Shown here piece by piece: positions 24,230-32,792 of a stretch of 64,000 bases of DNA. The DNA is from FEN-1219 sp964503125 (GTDB lineage: Bacteria; Pseudomonadota; Gammaproteobacteria; Steroidobacterales; Rariloculaceae), in the NCBI GenBank assembly GCA_964503125.1, contig CAZCZE010000020.1, forward strand, positions 248,001 through 312,000, read 5' to 3'. The translations under genes were made by a program, and so were the position numbers. The stretch's first letter is position 1; each line of letters starts with the position of its first letter. The notes below the pieces were generated by a model. That model ran no database searches, had not been told where the DNA came from, and worked only from the letters and a program-made list of their open reading frames with translations.

Positions 24230-25669
24230 TCAGTAGCTTACTCGGGCGCGCACGTCAGCGATCTCCTCACCGTAATGCTCGACCTTGCTCGGCGCGAACC
24301 AGCTGAAGCGTTCCGCGTAGCGCGTCGTCTCGCCGACGATGAGCAGCGCGGGAGGGCGCACGTCGAGCGCGGCCTGCGCTGCTCCTAAGTTGCCGAGCGA
24401 CGTGCGCACGACGCGTTGCCGCTCGGTGGTGCCGCTCTCGACGATGGCGACCGGCGTGTTGCGCGCATAGCCGTGGGCGACGAGCGCGTCGCTGATCTCG
24501 GCGTACTGCGCCACGCCCATGTAGAGCGCGAGCGTCTGCTCGGGCTGGAACTTGCCGAACGCCGGCGTGCCGTCGTCGCGCGTGTGCCCGGTCGTCAGCA
24601 GCACGGCCTGCGACACGCCGCGGTACGTCAGCGGGATGCCCGCGTACGCGGCGCAGCCTTCGACGGCCGAGACGCCGGGCACGACCTGGAACTTGAGCCC
24701 GGCTTCGGCGAGGGCCTCGAGCTCCTCGCCGCCGCGGCCGAAGATGAACGGGTCGCCACCCTTGAGGCGGCAGACGCGCTTGCCCGAGCGCACGAGGCTC
24801 ACGAGCAGGCGATTGAGCTGCTTCTGCGAGATCGACGGCCGGCGCGGTGTCTTGCCCACGCAGACGAGCTCGGCGTCGCGGCGAGCGTATTGGAGCAGCT
24901 CGGCGCTCACGAGCCGGTCGTAGAGCACGACGTCGGAGTGCGCGAGCAACTGCCGGCCGCGGATCGTGATGAGGTCGATGCCGCCGGGACCGGCGCCGAC
25001 GAGATAGGCCTCGCCGCGGCGCGCCACGTCGTCGCTGCGGAAGGTCGCGAGCGCTTCCTCGAGCGCACGCTCGGCGTCGGCGTCGCGCCCCGCGAACGCG
25101 TGCTCGGCGACGACGCTCGTCACGACGCGCTCCCAGAAGTGCCGGCGCTCGGTTACGTCGGGCACTTGTTCGCGCACGCGTGCGCGCCAACGGCCCGCGA
25201 GCTCCGCGAGCGCGCCGAGCCGCGCCGGCAACAGCGTCTCGATGACACCCTTGACCCACCGCGCGAGCACGGGCGAGAGCCCGCTGCTGCCGATCGCGAT
25301 GGTCACGGGTGAGCGGTCGACGATCGCGGGCATGATGAACGTGCAGAGCTGCGGGTCGTCGACGACGTTGCAGAAGCGCTTAGTCGAAGTCGCGGCCGCG
25401 GCGACGGCGGCATTGACCTTGGGATCGTCGGTGGCCGCAACGACGAGCCAAAAAGGCTCGAGCGAATCCCCGGCGAACGGCCGCGCAACGTGGGTCACGC
25501 GGCCCTCGGCCGCGAGCTCCGCGAGGGCTTCACTGAGCTCCGGGGAGACGACCGTCACGACGGCCTGAGCCTCGAGCAGCAATGCCACTCGCCGCTCGGC
25601 CACGGCGCCGCCGCCCACGACGAGGACGGCGCGACTCTTGAGATCGGCGAACAGGGGTAGATGCTGCAT
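24230..25669 (-). CDS. cysG: Siroheme synthase (trifunctional)
   Basis: 479 residues. The N-terminal NAD domain V-L-V-V-G-G-G-A-V-A-E-R-R is the precorrin-2 dehydrogenase/ferrochelatase part. The C-terminal SUMT domain has Y-L-V-G-A-G-P-G-G-I-D-L-I-T, Y-D-R-L-V and L-K-G-G-D-P-F-I-F-G-R-G-G-E-E. It converts uroporphyrinogen III to siroheme for sulfite reductase, drawing on the product of the neighbouring hem genes. It is divergent from cysB. Confidence 0.95.
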   Translation of the reverse strand: MQHLPLFADLKSRAVLVVGGGAVAERRVALLLEAQAVVTVVSPELSEALAELAAEGRVTHVARPFAGDSLEPFWLVVAATDDPKVNAAVAAAATSTKRFCNVVDDPQLCTFIMPAIVDRSPVTIAIGSSGLSPVLARWVKGVIETLLPARLGALAELAGRWRARVREQVPDVTERRHFWERVVTSVVAEHAFAGRDADAERALEEALATFRSDDVARRGEAYLVGAGPGGIDLITIRGRQLLAHSDVVLYDRLVSAELLQYARRDAELVCVGKTPRRPSISQKQLNRLLVSLVRSGKRVCRLKGGDPFIFGRGGEELEALAEAGLKFQVVPGVSAVEGCAAYAGIPLTYRGVSQAVLLTTGHTRDDGTPAFGKFQPEQTLALYMGVAQYAEISDALVAHGYARNTPVAIVESGTTERQRVVRTSLGNLGAAQAALDVRPPALLIVGETTRYAERFSWFAPSKVEHYGEEIADVRARVSY

Positions 25670-25767
25670 GGGAGGGTCTATCTCGGGCCACGATACCGCG
25701 CCCGCAGAGGCCTAAACAACAACATGTCCGCCTAGGTTTATAGCGCCGCGAAATAACGGGCGCCTCG

Positions 25768-25797
25768 TTGACACCCGAATCTAACCGATGGTTATAT
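25768..25797 (+). promoter_or_regulatory. cysB promoter with dyad operator
   Basis: -35 TTGACA (25768-25773), 18-bp spacer, -10 TTATAT (25792-25797). The dyad TAACC-GAT-GGTTA (25782-25794) overlaps the spacer and -10, as expected for autorepression by a LysR regulator. A TTAACCGTT motif also lies upstream of cysH (about 27796-27804). Confidence 0.65.
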
Positions 25798-25860
25798 GCA
25801 GCCATGGCCGCCTACTCGCATGAGGAAGCGGCCTTTTCATCCCCAAGGGATTAGTGCCGC

Positions 25861-26865
25861 GTGACCTTGAAGCAGCTCAAATACCTCGTCGGAATTGCCG
25901 ACAGCGGCTTGAACATCACCTCGGCGGCGGAGCGCCTGTTCACGAGCCAGCCCGGCATCAGCAAGCAGTTGAAGCAGCTCGAGGCCGAGCTCGGGGTCCA
26001 GCTCTTCACGCGCAAGGGCAAGAGTCTCGCCGCCATCACGCCGGCCGGCCGCGAGGTCATCGCCCGGGCCCGCAAGATCCTGCGCGAGGTCGGCAACATC
26101 GCGAGCCTCGCGAGCGACCTCACGGCCGAGCTCGACGGCACGCTCTCGATCGCGACGACACACACGCAGGCGCGCTACGTGCTGCCCGAGGTCATCCGCG
26201 CGTTCCGCGAGCGCTATCCGCGCGTCGACCTCGAGCTGCACCAAGGCACATCGGAGCAGATCGCCGAGCTCATCAGCACGAACAAAGTGGACTTCGCGAT
26301 CGCCACGGGTTCGCAGGATCTGTTCTCGCATCTCACGCTCATGCCGATCTATCACTGGCATCGCATCGTGCTCGTGCCGAAGGGTCATGCGCTCGCGAAG
26401 CGGCAGAAGCCCGTCGATTTACAGTCGCTCGCCGAACACCCGCTCGTCACCTACGTGTTCAGTGGCACGAGCGAGTCGTCGTTCAAGCGCGCGTTCCGCG
26501 AGCACGGCCTCGAGCCGCGCGTCGTGTTCACGGCGCGCGACGCCGACATCATCAAGACCTACGTGCGCATGGGCATGGGCGTCGGCGTCATCGCTTCGAT
26601 GGCGTTCGAGTGCGCGGATCGCGAGGATCTCGTCTCGATCGACGCGAGTGAGCTGTTCCCGCGCGTCACGACTTGGCTCGGTTTTCCGCGCGACATGGTG
26701 CTGCGCGGCTACATGGTCGACTTCGTGCACTTATTCGCGCCGCACTACTCGGCGCGGCAGATTCGGGATGCGGCGCGCGCCCAGTCGCAAGAGGAAGTCG
26801 ACGAGCTGCTGCGCGAGGTTGCGCTGCCGATCAAAGCCGGCTGCGAGCAGGAGCCTCCGAAGTAG
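25861..26865 (+). CDS. cysB: LysR-family regulator CysB
   Basis: 334 residues from GTG 25861. The N-terminal HTH M-T-L-K-Q-L-K-Y-L-V-G-I-A...S-Q-P-G-I-S-K-Q-L-K-Q-L-E is followed by the CysB-type effector domain (T-T-H-T-Q-A-R-Y-V-L-P, L-H-Q-G-T-S-E-Q-I). In the family N-acetylserine is the inducer and cys genes are targets. It sits between cysG-cysK and cysH, matching this role. Confidence 0.92.
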   Translation: MTLKQLKYLVGIADSGLNITSAAERLFTSQPGISKQLKQLEAELGVQLFTRKGKSLAAITPAGREVIARARKILREVGNIASLASDLTAELDGTLSIATTHTQARYVLPEVIRAFRERYPRVDLELHQGTSEQIAELISTNKVDFAIATGSQDLFSHLTLMPIYHWHRIVLVPKGHALAKRQKPVDLQSLAEHPLVTYVFSGTSESSFKRAFREHGLEPRVVFTARDADIIKTYVRMGMGVGVIASMAFECADREDLVSIDASELFPRVTTWLGFPRDMVLRGYMVDFVHLFAPHYSARQIRDAARAQSQEEVDELLREVALPIKAGCEQEPPK

Positions 26866-26908
26866 CGGTGTCGTGCGAGGGTGGGACGCGCGCGTGTCGG
26901 CGGAACGG

Positions 26909-27700
26909 CTAGAGATCGCCGAGATTGATCTCGTGAATGCCGCACTCGCGCTTCAGGCCGTCGAAGCGCGTCTCCTCGAGCGTGCCCACCTCGTGAATCG
27001 GCCTGGTGCTGTGGCGGTCGCCGATCGACACGTAGCCTTGCTCCCAGAGCGGGTGGTAAGGCAGCTGGTGCTTGGTGAGATAGCGGTGCACGTCGCGGTC
27101 GGTCCACTCGGCGATGGGGTGCACTTTCCAGCGCCCGCCCGACCACTCGAGATACGGAATCTGCGCGCGGCTCTCGGCTTGCCCACGGCGTAGGCCGGCG
27201 AACCACGTGCTCACGCCGAGGTCGCGCAGCGCGCGGCGCATCGGCTCGACTTTGTTTTCCTCATTGTAGGCGTTCAGGCCTTCGAGGCCTTGCTTCCAAC
27301 GCTCGCCGTAGCGCGCTTCCTGCCACGCCGTCGAGCGCTCGGCGCGATACACCTTGAGGTTGAGCTTCATGCGCGCCGTGAGCTCGTCGATGAAGCGATA
27401 GGTTTCATGGAAAAAATAGCCTGTGTCGACGAGCAGGACCGGAATGTTCGGGCTCACTTGGGTCACGAGGTGCAGCGACACGGCAGCCTGCGCGCCGAAG
27501 CTCGAGGTCAGGACATGATTGCCGGGCAGATTCTCGAGCGCCCACTCGATGCGCTGGTCGGCCTTGAGCGCGGCGAACTTGCGGTTGCAGTGCTCGAGCG
27601 CGTGCGCGCGGCTCGCTTCCTCGTCGTAGGCTTTCGCGTCGTATGCCGACGCCGTGGGATCGGCGAGCGGTAGGGCGACATCCTGTAGTGCTGCGTTCAT
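26909..27700 (-). CDS. cysH: Phosphoadenosine phosphosulfate reductase
   Basis: 263 residues. The P-loop-like S-S-F-G-A-Q-A-A-V-S is near residue 67, W-F-A-G-L-R-R-G-Q near residue 166, and the C-terminal catalytic E-C-G-I-H. The CC/CxxC cysteine pairs of iron-sulfur APS reductases are absent, so PAPS is the likely substrate. It reduces PAPS to sulfite with thioredoxin. The promoter lies in 27701-27871. It is convergent with cysB. Confidence 0.92.
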   Translation of the reverse strand: MNAALQDVALPLADPTASAYDAKAYDEEASRAHALEHCNRKFAALKADQRIEWALENLPGNHVLTSSFGAQAAVSLHLVTQVSPNIPVLLVDTGYFFHETYRFIDELTARMKLNLKVYRAERSTAWQEARYGERWKQGLEGLNAYNEENKVEPMRRALRDLGVSTWFAGLRRGQAESRAQIPYLEWSGGRWKVHPIAEWTDRDVHRYLTKHQLPYHPLWEQGYVSIGDRHSTRPIHEVGTLEETRFDGLKRECGIHEINLGDL

Positions 27701-27871
27701 AAGCGGCCTTGGGCGTCCCCGGTGCCTAGAAATTCGCCGGCCCGGGGTTTGGTGTTCGAGCGGCTAAGGTACGGGGCGGCCTTATGAACTTGAACGGTTA
27801 ACTTCTTCTACCGCTATGCACAAACCGAATAAAGCCAGGATGGGCTCGGAAACCCAGCAGCGGCAAGGGTC

Positions 27872-29236
27872 CTAGCCGTCCGCAAGGATCGCCGCCACGG
27901 CCTCTTCGGCGGACTCCATGGCGCCCTCCATTCCGCGGCTCTCCGTCGCGAGATGCTCGCCGCAAAAGTGCAGGCGCCCGTGCGGCAGTCCGAGCACCAC
28001 GGCAAAACGCGTGACCTCGCCGGGCCGAAAGTAGGCCCAGGCGCCGGCCGCGTAAGCGTCGGCGCCCCACGAGTGCATCCCGATGAGCTCGAGCTGGCCC
28101 TTTGCGGAAGGACGCAGCGTTTCGACCGCCGCGATCACGGCGCGACCCGCGTCAGCCGGGCCGAGGCGGTCGAGCTCCGCGGCGACGTCGCCCGTGACCC
28201 ACGCCGTGAGGCTCGTGACCTCGGTGGGCCGGTCGCGATTTCGCGCGGCGGCAAGCATGCCGGCGCGCGTGTCGGTGAACAGACTCGCCGCATAACCGTC
28301 GTTCTCCCAGAATGGACTGCGCGGCGCGAGATAGACCTGCGTCAACGGCTGCGCGGGCAGCGCCGCGACGGCTGCCGCTTGCGCCGGCGGCAATGGCGGA
28401 TCGATCGCGATGCGTTTGAGCACGCCCGTCGGCACGGCCGCGACGACGTGCCGCGCCGTGAACGTGCGGCCGCTCGAGCAGCTCACGCGCGCGCGGTCGC
28501 CATGAAGCGTGATCGCGGTGACGGCGTGGTCGAGCTCGACGCCGCCGGCGACCGCCGCGGCCATCGCCTCGGGAATGCGCTGCACGCCGTGCCGCGCCGT
28601 GAACCCCAGGCTGTCCTGCGGGGCCTGCGCACGCTGGCTCTTCGAGAACGCGCCGCGGAACAGGAGCAGCAGCGCCGACACGTCGTGGGCGTCGCGACCG
28701 AAGCTCACGTTGAGCCCATAGGCGAGCGCGATCGCTCGCTCGCTCAGGCCCAGGCTCCGGAACCAGTCGTGCGCCGACACATCGAGAGCCGCATGCCGCG
28801 CGTCGAGCCAGTCGCGTGGGCTTTCGAGCGGGTTGTCGCGCAGCGTGAGCACGCGGTGGTAGGTCCACGGCAAGTGCTGCTTGTCGGCCGCGGGGAAATC
28901 GTTCTTGGGATGCGCCGCCCAGTCCTTCTGGCGAATGATCTCGCCGTCGAGGGCCAAGTCTTGCTCGCGAAAGAACTCGAGGACCGGTGCGACGTCCATG
29001 AGCTCGACGCCGTGGCGCTCGGCCGCGGCAATGACGCGCGTGTAGCCCGCGCCGATGTAGGTGCCGCCGGCCTCGGCCGTGCCGCCAAGCTGGCGCATCG
29101 AGTGGATGCGGCCGCCGACGCGTCGCTGAGCCTCGAGCACCAGCACGCTCGCGCCGGCGGCTTCGAGCGTGAGCGCCGCGTGCAAACCTGCGAGCCCGGC
29201 GCCGACGACGATGACGTCGCGCTCTGCTGCCGTCAC
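27872..29236 (-). CDS. FAD-dependent amine-oxidase-like enzyme, candidate (copro)porphyrinogen oxidase
   Basis: 454 residues from GTG 29236 (GTGA overlap with the hemH stop). It has an N-terminal Rossmann V-I-V-V-G-A-G-L-A-G-L and V-L-E-A-Q-R-R-V-G-G-R, a central monoamine-oxidase-like domain, and a C-terminal FAD motif L-H-F-C-G-E-H-L...G-M-E-G-A-M-E-S. By sequence alone it is a flavin monoamine oxidase family member. Being last in a hem operon that otherwise lacks a porphyrinogen oxidase, it may do the CgoX/HemY step. That assignment is inference. Confidence 0.75.
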   Translation of the reverse strand: MTAAERDVIVVGAGLAGLHAALTLEAAGASVLVLEAQRRVGGRIHSMRQLGGTAEAGGTYIGAGYTRVIAAAERHGVELMDVAPVLEFFREQDLALDGEIIRQKDWAAHPKNDFPAADKQHLPWTYHRVLTLRDNPLESPRDWLDARHAALDVSAHDWFRSLGLSERAIALAYGLNVSFGRDAHDVSALLLLFRGAFSKSQRAQAPQDSLGFTARHGVQRIPEAMAAAVAGGVELDHAVTAITLHGDRARVSCSSGRTFTARHVVAAVPTGVLKRIAIDPPLPPAQAAAVAALPAQPLTQVYLAPRSPFWENDGYAASLFTDTRAGMLAAARNRDRPTEVTSLTAWVTGDVAAELDRLGPADAGRAVIAAVETLRPSAKGQLELIGMHSWGADAYAAGAWAYFRPGEVTRFAVVLGLPHGRLHFCGEHLATESRGMEGAMESAEEAVAAILADG

Positions 29237-30321
29237 CGAGAAGCTCGGCGTCCGCGGAACGGGTCGTCGACGCCGCAGAGCGCCGGCTTCTTGGGCCCGC
29301 CGCGACCGCTTAAGCAGCAATCTGCCGGGCAGAGGTCGTGACTCGGTCCGAGCGAGCCCAACGAGCGCCGCGCCGCGTCGGGCGTCAAGCGCTCGACGAT
29401 GAGCTCGCGCACCATGGCCACGTAGGCCGGATGCGTGCCGACGGTCGCGGCGCGCGCCATCGGCATCCCAAGCTCGTGCGCGATCGCGGCGGCGTCGATG
29501 TCGAGATCGATGACGACCTCCATGTGGTCGCAGACGAAGCCGATCGGGGCGACGACGACAGCCTCGACGCCCTCGGCGTGCGCCTCGCGCAGCGCGTCGC
29601 GGACGTCGGGACCGAGCCAGGACCCGCGTCCGTACGACGCGTTGTTGCTTTGATAGGCCAGCCGCCACCGTTGGTGCTCGAGCGCGTCACCGACGAGGCG
29701 GCAGCTCGCGGCGAGCTGCGCCTCGTACTCGCAGCCGCGCGCCATCGCCTGCGGCAGGCTGTGCGCCGTGAACAGCACGAGCGTGCCGTCGCGTCGCCCG
29801 GCCGGCAGCGTCTCGAAGGCCTCAGTGACGCGCGCGCTCACGGCCTCGATGAAGCCCGGGTGGTTGTAGGGCGCGCGCAGCTTGTCGATGCGCGGCGCGT
29901 CCGGCAGGCTGCGCGCGGCTTCGTAGAGATCCTCGCGGTAGCGGCGGCAGCCGCTGTACGAGCTGAACGTGCTCGTGACGAACGCGAGCGCGTGCTCGAC
30001 GCCGGCCTGCGCCATCTGCGCGACCGTGTCGCCGAGCAGCGGGTGCCAGTTGCGGTTGCCCCAATAGATCGGCAGCGCGGGCCCGTGGGTGTCGAGCTCG
30101 AGCTGCAGCGCTTTGATGAAGGCGCGCGTGTGTGCGTTGATCGGGCTCACGCCGCCGAATTGCTCGTAGCGTTTGGCGACGTGCGACTTCGTCTCGGCCG
30201 AGACGCGCAAACCGCGGAACACGTTGTCGAGAAACGAGTCGACGTCGGCGGGACCCTCGGGGCCGCCGAACGACACGACGAGCAGCGCGTCGTAGTCGCG
30301 CTCTACTGTTTGGCCTGCCAT
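29233..30321 (-). CDS. hemH: Ferrochelatase, probably coproporphyrin (CpfC-like) type
   Basis: 362 residues from ATG 30321, overlapping the chdC-like gene by 19 bp. It has F-G-G-P-E-G-P, the T-S-T-F-S-S-Y-S-G-C-R-R-Y-R-E-D block, which resembles actinobacterial enzymes, and the catalytic F-T-A-H-S-L-P. The C-terminal cysteine cluster C-P-A-D-C-C...C suggests a [2Fe-2S] cluster as in actinobacterial ferrochelatases. It inserts Fe2+ into a porphyrin. Neighbours favour coproporphyrin III as substrate. Confidence 0.88.
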   Translation of the reverse strand: MAGQTVERDYDALLVVSFGGPEGPADVDSFLDNVFRGLRVSAETKSHVAKRYEQFGGVSPINAHTRAFIKALQLELDTHGPALPIYWGNRNWHPLLGDTVAQMAQAGVEHALAFVTSTFSSYSGCRRYREDLYEAARSLPDAPRIDKLRAPYNHPGFIEAVSARVTEAFETLPAGRRDGTLVLFTAHSLPQAMARGCEYEAQLAASCRLVGDALEHQRWRLAYQSNNASYGRGSWLGPDVRDALREAHAEGVEAVVVAPIGFVCDHMEVVIDLDIDAAAIAHELGMPMARAATVGTHPAYVAMVRELIVERLTPDAARRSLGSLGPSHDLCPADCCLSGRGGPKKPALCGVDDPFRGRRASR

Positions 30322-31043
30322 GCTGCCCTGCCGACGAAGAACGGCCCGAGGCTGTCGAGATACTGCGAGGTCTGCTCGGTGCGGCGCATCTCCTGCACGA
30401 CGGCCGAGAGCGGATGCAGCGCCGGCCCGTGCAGGCCGACGACGAAGTCGTTGTCGTTCTTGTCGAGCCCGTGGCACGCGAGCCGCACGTCGGCAGCGTG
30501 CCCGCCCGCGCCGTAGCGTTTACCGAGCGAGGCGTGCTCGGCAAAGATGCGGCGCTGATGCTCCGCGGGCAGCGTCTCGAATTTCTTCGCGCGCTGCAGC
30601 GGGTACCACACGGCCCAGCGATGCGCGGGGTTCAGGATCTTCGAGCGCGGTTTCGTGAACAGCGTGTCCGTGAGATCGGGCTCGTAGCCGATCGAGTAGG
30701 TGCGGCCCAGCATGTCGAGCTCGGCCTTGTGCGTGAGCTCGGCGAACGGGCGGTGGTTGAACAGCGCCCGCAGCGTCGTCACGAAGTAGTCGGGATCCTC
30801 GGCCATGACGATGACGCCGATGCCTTGCGGGTCGCTGGCATCGAGGTACAGCGCACCGTCGACGCCGTCCTCGGCAAGCGCCGCGATGGCCGCATGCGGA
30901 TCCGCGCAACGGCCGAACGCCGTGAATTTCATGAACAGGCGCCGGTCGAGCGAGATGACTTGCCCTCCGCGGCGGCCTTTCTCGGCGAGGTCTAGGGGCG
31001 TAAGCTCTTCGGGCGTCGCGCTGGCGGGTGGTCTCTCGCTCAT
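30303..31043 (-). CDS. chdC: Chlorite dismutase-family protein, candidate coproheme decarboxylase
   Basis: 246 residues, ATG in ATGA overlapping the hemE stop. Two ferredoxin-like halves. W-Y-P-L places Tyr147 and A-E-H-A-S-L-G-K-R-Y places His170, the positions of the radical tyrosine and proximal heme histidine in HemQ/ChdC (Y145 and H172 in S. aureus). ChdC turns coproheme into heme b using peroxide. Its place between hemE and hemH supports this role over chlorite detoxification, which is still possible. Confidence 0.75.
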   Translation of the reverse strand: MSERPPASATPEELTPLDLAEKGRRGGQVISLDRRLFMKFTAFGRCADPHAAIAALAEDGVDGALYLDASDPQGIGVIVMAEDPDYFVTTLRALFNHRPFAELTHKAELDMLGRTYSIGYEPDLTDTLFTKPRSKILNPAHRWAVWYPLQRAKKFETLPAEHQRRIFAEHASLGKRYGAGGHAADVRLACHGLDKNDNDFVVGLHGPALHPLSAVVQEMRRTEQTSQYLDSLGPFFVGRAAWQAKQ

Positions 31044-32059
31044 AGCTTCTCCGAATGCACGACGTCGACGAGCGTCTGGACGCTCTCGAGCGGGGTCTGC
31101 GGCAGGATACCGTGGCCCAGATTGACGATGTGACCGCGCGGCGGCGTCGCGGCGAGCAACTCCTCTGCCGCGGCGCGCGTAGCGGCCGCGCCGGCCGTGA
31201 GTATCGCCGGATCGAGATTGCCTTGCACGGCCCGTTGCGGATAGCGCTGCTTGAGCAGCGGGAGCTCGATGCGCCAGTCGACGCCGAGAACCTCGGCCGG
31301 CAGGCTCGCGTAGGCATCCATGAGGTGCGGCGCGTTCTGCAGGAACAGGATGCGTGGGATCCCCGCCTTGCCCACGGCCTCGAGCAGCGACAGAAGATGC
31401 GGCCGGACCAGCCGCTCCCAGCTCGCGCGCGACAAGAGACCGGCCCAGGAATCGAAGATTTGCACGGCGTCGGCGCCGGCAGCGGCTTGCGCGACGAGAT
31501 ATTCGGCCATGAGGCTCGACAGTCGGCCGAGCAACGCGTCGAGCAGCTTAGGCTCTGCGGCCGCGAACGCACGCAGCGTCGGGAAGTCTTTCACCCCTTT
31601 TCCCTCGACGAGATAGGCCGCGAGCGTCCACGGTGCGCCGCAGAAGCCGAGCAGCGCCGTGCTGCTCGGCAGCGCCGCGCGCGTGAGCTTCAGCGCGGCG
31701 ATGACTTCAGGCGCGATCTCTGCAGGAGCCGGGCGCCGCAACCGCTCGATCGCGGCCGCGTCACGAATCGGGTTCGCGACCACGGGACCTGGATCGAAAT
31801 CGAACTCGATGCCGAGCGCGGGCATCGGGCTCATGATGTCGGCAAAGACAATAGCGGCGTCGAGCGGATAGCGCTTGAGCGGCATGAGCGTCACTTCGGC
31901 CGCGAGCTCGGGCTCGCTCGCGAGCGCTTTGAAGCTCACCTTCTGCCGGAACGCACGGTACTCGGGCAAATAGCGTCCCGCCTGCCGCATGATCCACAGC
32001 GGCCGGCGCGGCGTGGCTTCGCCGCGAATGGTCTTGAGCAGCAGCTTGTCGTTGCGCAT
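31040..32059 (-). CDS. hemE: Uroporphyrinogen decarboxylase
   Basis: 339 residues. The signature P-L-W-I-M-R-Q-A-G-R-Y-L-P-E-Y-R near residues 20-35 carries the substrate-binding arginines, and A-I-V-F-A-D-I-M-S-P holds the catalytic aspartate. Later G-F-C-G-A-P-W-T-L-A-A-Y is conserved. It produces coproporphyrinogen III. The next gene downstream shares 4 bp with it; upstream is the response regulator (7-bp gap). Confidence 0.96.
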   Translation of the reverse strand: MRNDKLLLKTIRGEATPRRPLWIMRQAGRYLPEYRAFRQKVSFKALASEPELAAEVTLMPLKRYPLDAAIVFADIMSPMPALGIEFDFDPGPVVANPIRDAAAIERLRRPAPAEIAPEVIAALKLTRAALPSSTALLGFCGAPWTLAAYLVEGKGVKDFPTLRAFAAAEPKLLDALLGRLSSLMAEYLVAQAAAGADAVQIFDSWAGLLSRASWERLVRPHLLSLLEAVGKAGIPRILFLQNAPHLMDAYASLPAEVLGVDWRIELPLLKQRYPQRAVQGNLDPAILTAGAAATRAAAEELLAATPPRGHIVNLGHGILPQTPLESVQTLVDVVHSEKL

Positions 32060-32066
32060 CGGTTCC

Positions 32067-32792
32067 TCAGGCGCTCGGCGCTTCGCTCGGCTGTGGCTCG
32101 TTGCTGAAGCGATAGCCGACGCCGCGCACGGTGTGGAAATGCGCCGGCAGCTCGGCGTTGCGCTCGAAACGTTTGCGCAAGCGCACGATGAAGTTGTCGA
32201 TCGTGCGCGTCGACGGGAACACTTCGTAGCCCCAGACGCGATCGAGGATCTCCTCGCGTGTGACGATTTGGCCCGGCCGATCCGCGAGCACGCGCAGGAT
32301 CATCGCCTCCTTGTGCGTCAACGAGTGCTGCGACCCGTCCCAGGCGCGCGCTTCGTAGGTCTTGAAGTCGACACGGTTGCCGCCGAACTCGAGCGCCGGC
32401 GCGGTACCCGACTGGTACCACGAGCTGCGCCGGAGAATTGCCGCGACGCGCAGCAGCAGCTCCTGTAAATGAAACGGCTTGGCGAGATAGTCGTCGCCGC
32501 CGGCCTCGAAGCCGCGCACGCGGTCCGGCGCGTCGCCTTTGACGGTGAGGAACAGCACGGGCGTCTGATTGCCTTCGCGGCGCAGCTGCGCGCAGAGCTC
32601 GAGACCGTCCATGTTCGGCATCATCACGTCGAGCACGACGAGATCGAACTCCGCGGCGCGCAAGCGCGTAAGCCCCGCGAGCCCGTCGTGCGCGACGTCG
32701 GCGCGATAGCCCTCGGCTTCGAGGTTCTCGCGGATGCCGGCCGCGAGGTGTGCCTCGTCGTCGACGACGAGAATGTGGGCGGGCTCCTTCAT
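32067..32792 (-). CDS. OmpR-family response regulator
   Basis: 241 residues. The receiver has D-D (11-12), the phospho-acceptor D55 in V-V-L-D-V-M-M-P, T in F-L-T-V-K-G and K in Y-L-A-K-P-F. The C-terminal winged helix includes L-T-H-K-E-A-M-I-L-R-V-L...T-R-T-I-D-N-F-I-V-R-L-R-K. Its start overlaps the kinase stop (ATGA). Placement within the hem operon suggests control of, or by, tetrapyrrole status. Confidence 0.93.
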   Translation of the reverse strand: MKEPAHILVVDDEAHLAAGIRENLEAEGYRADVAHDGLAGLTRLRAAEFDLVVLDVMMPNMDGLELCAQLRREGNQTPVLFLTVKGDAPDRVRGFEAGGDDYLAKPFHLQELLLRVAAILRRSSWYQSGTAPALEFGGNRVDFKTYEARAWDGSQHSLTHKEAMILRVLADRPGQIVTREEILDRVWGYEVFPSTRTIDNFIVRLRKRFERNAELPAHFHTVRGVGYRFSNEPQPSEAPSA

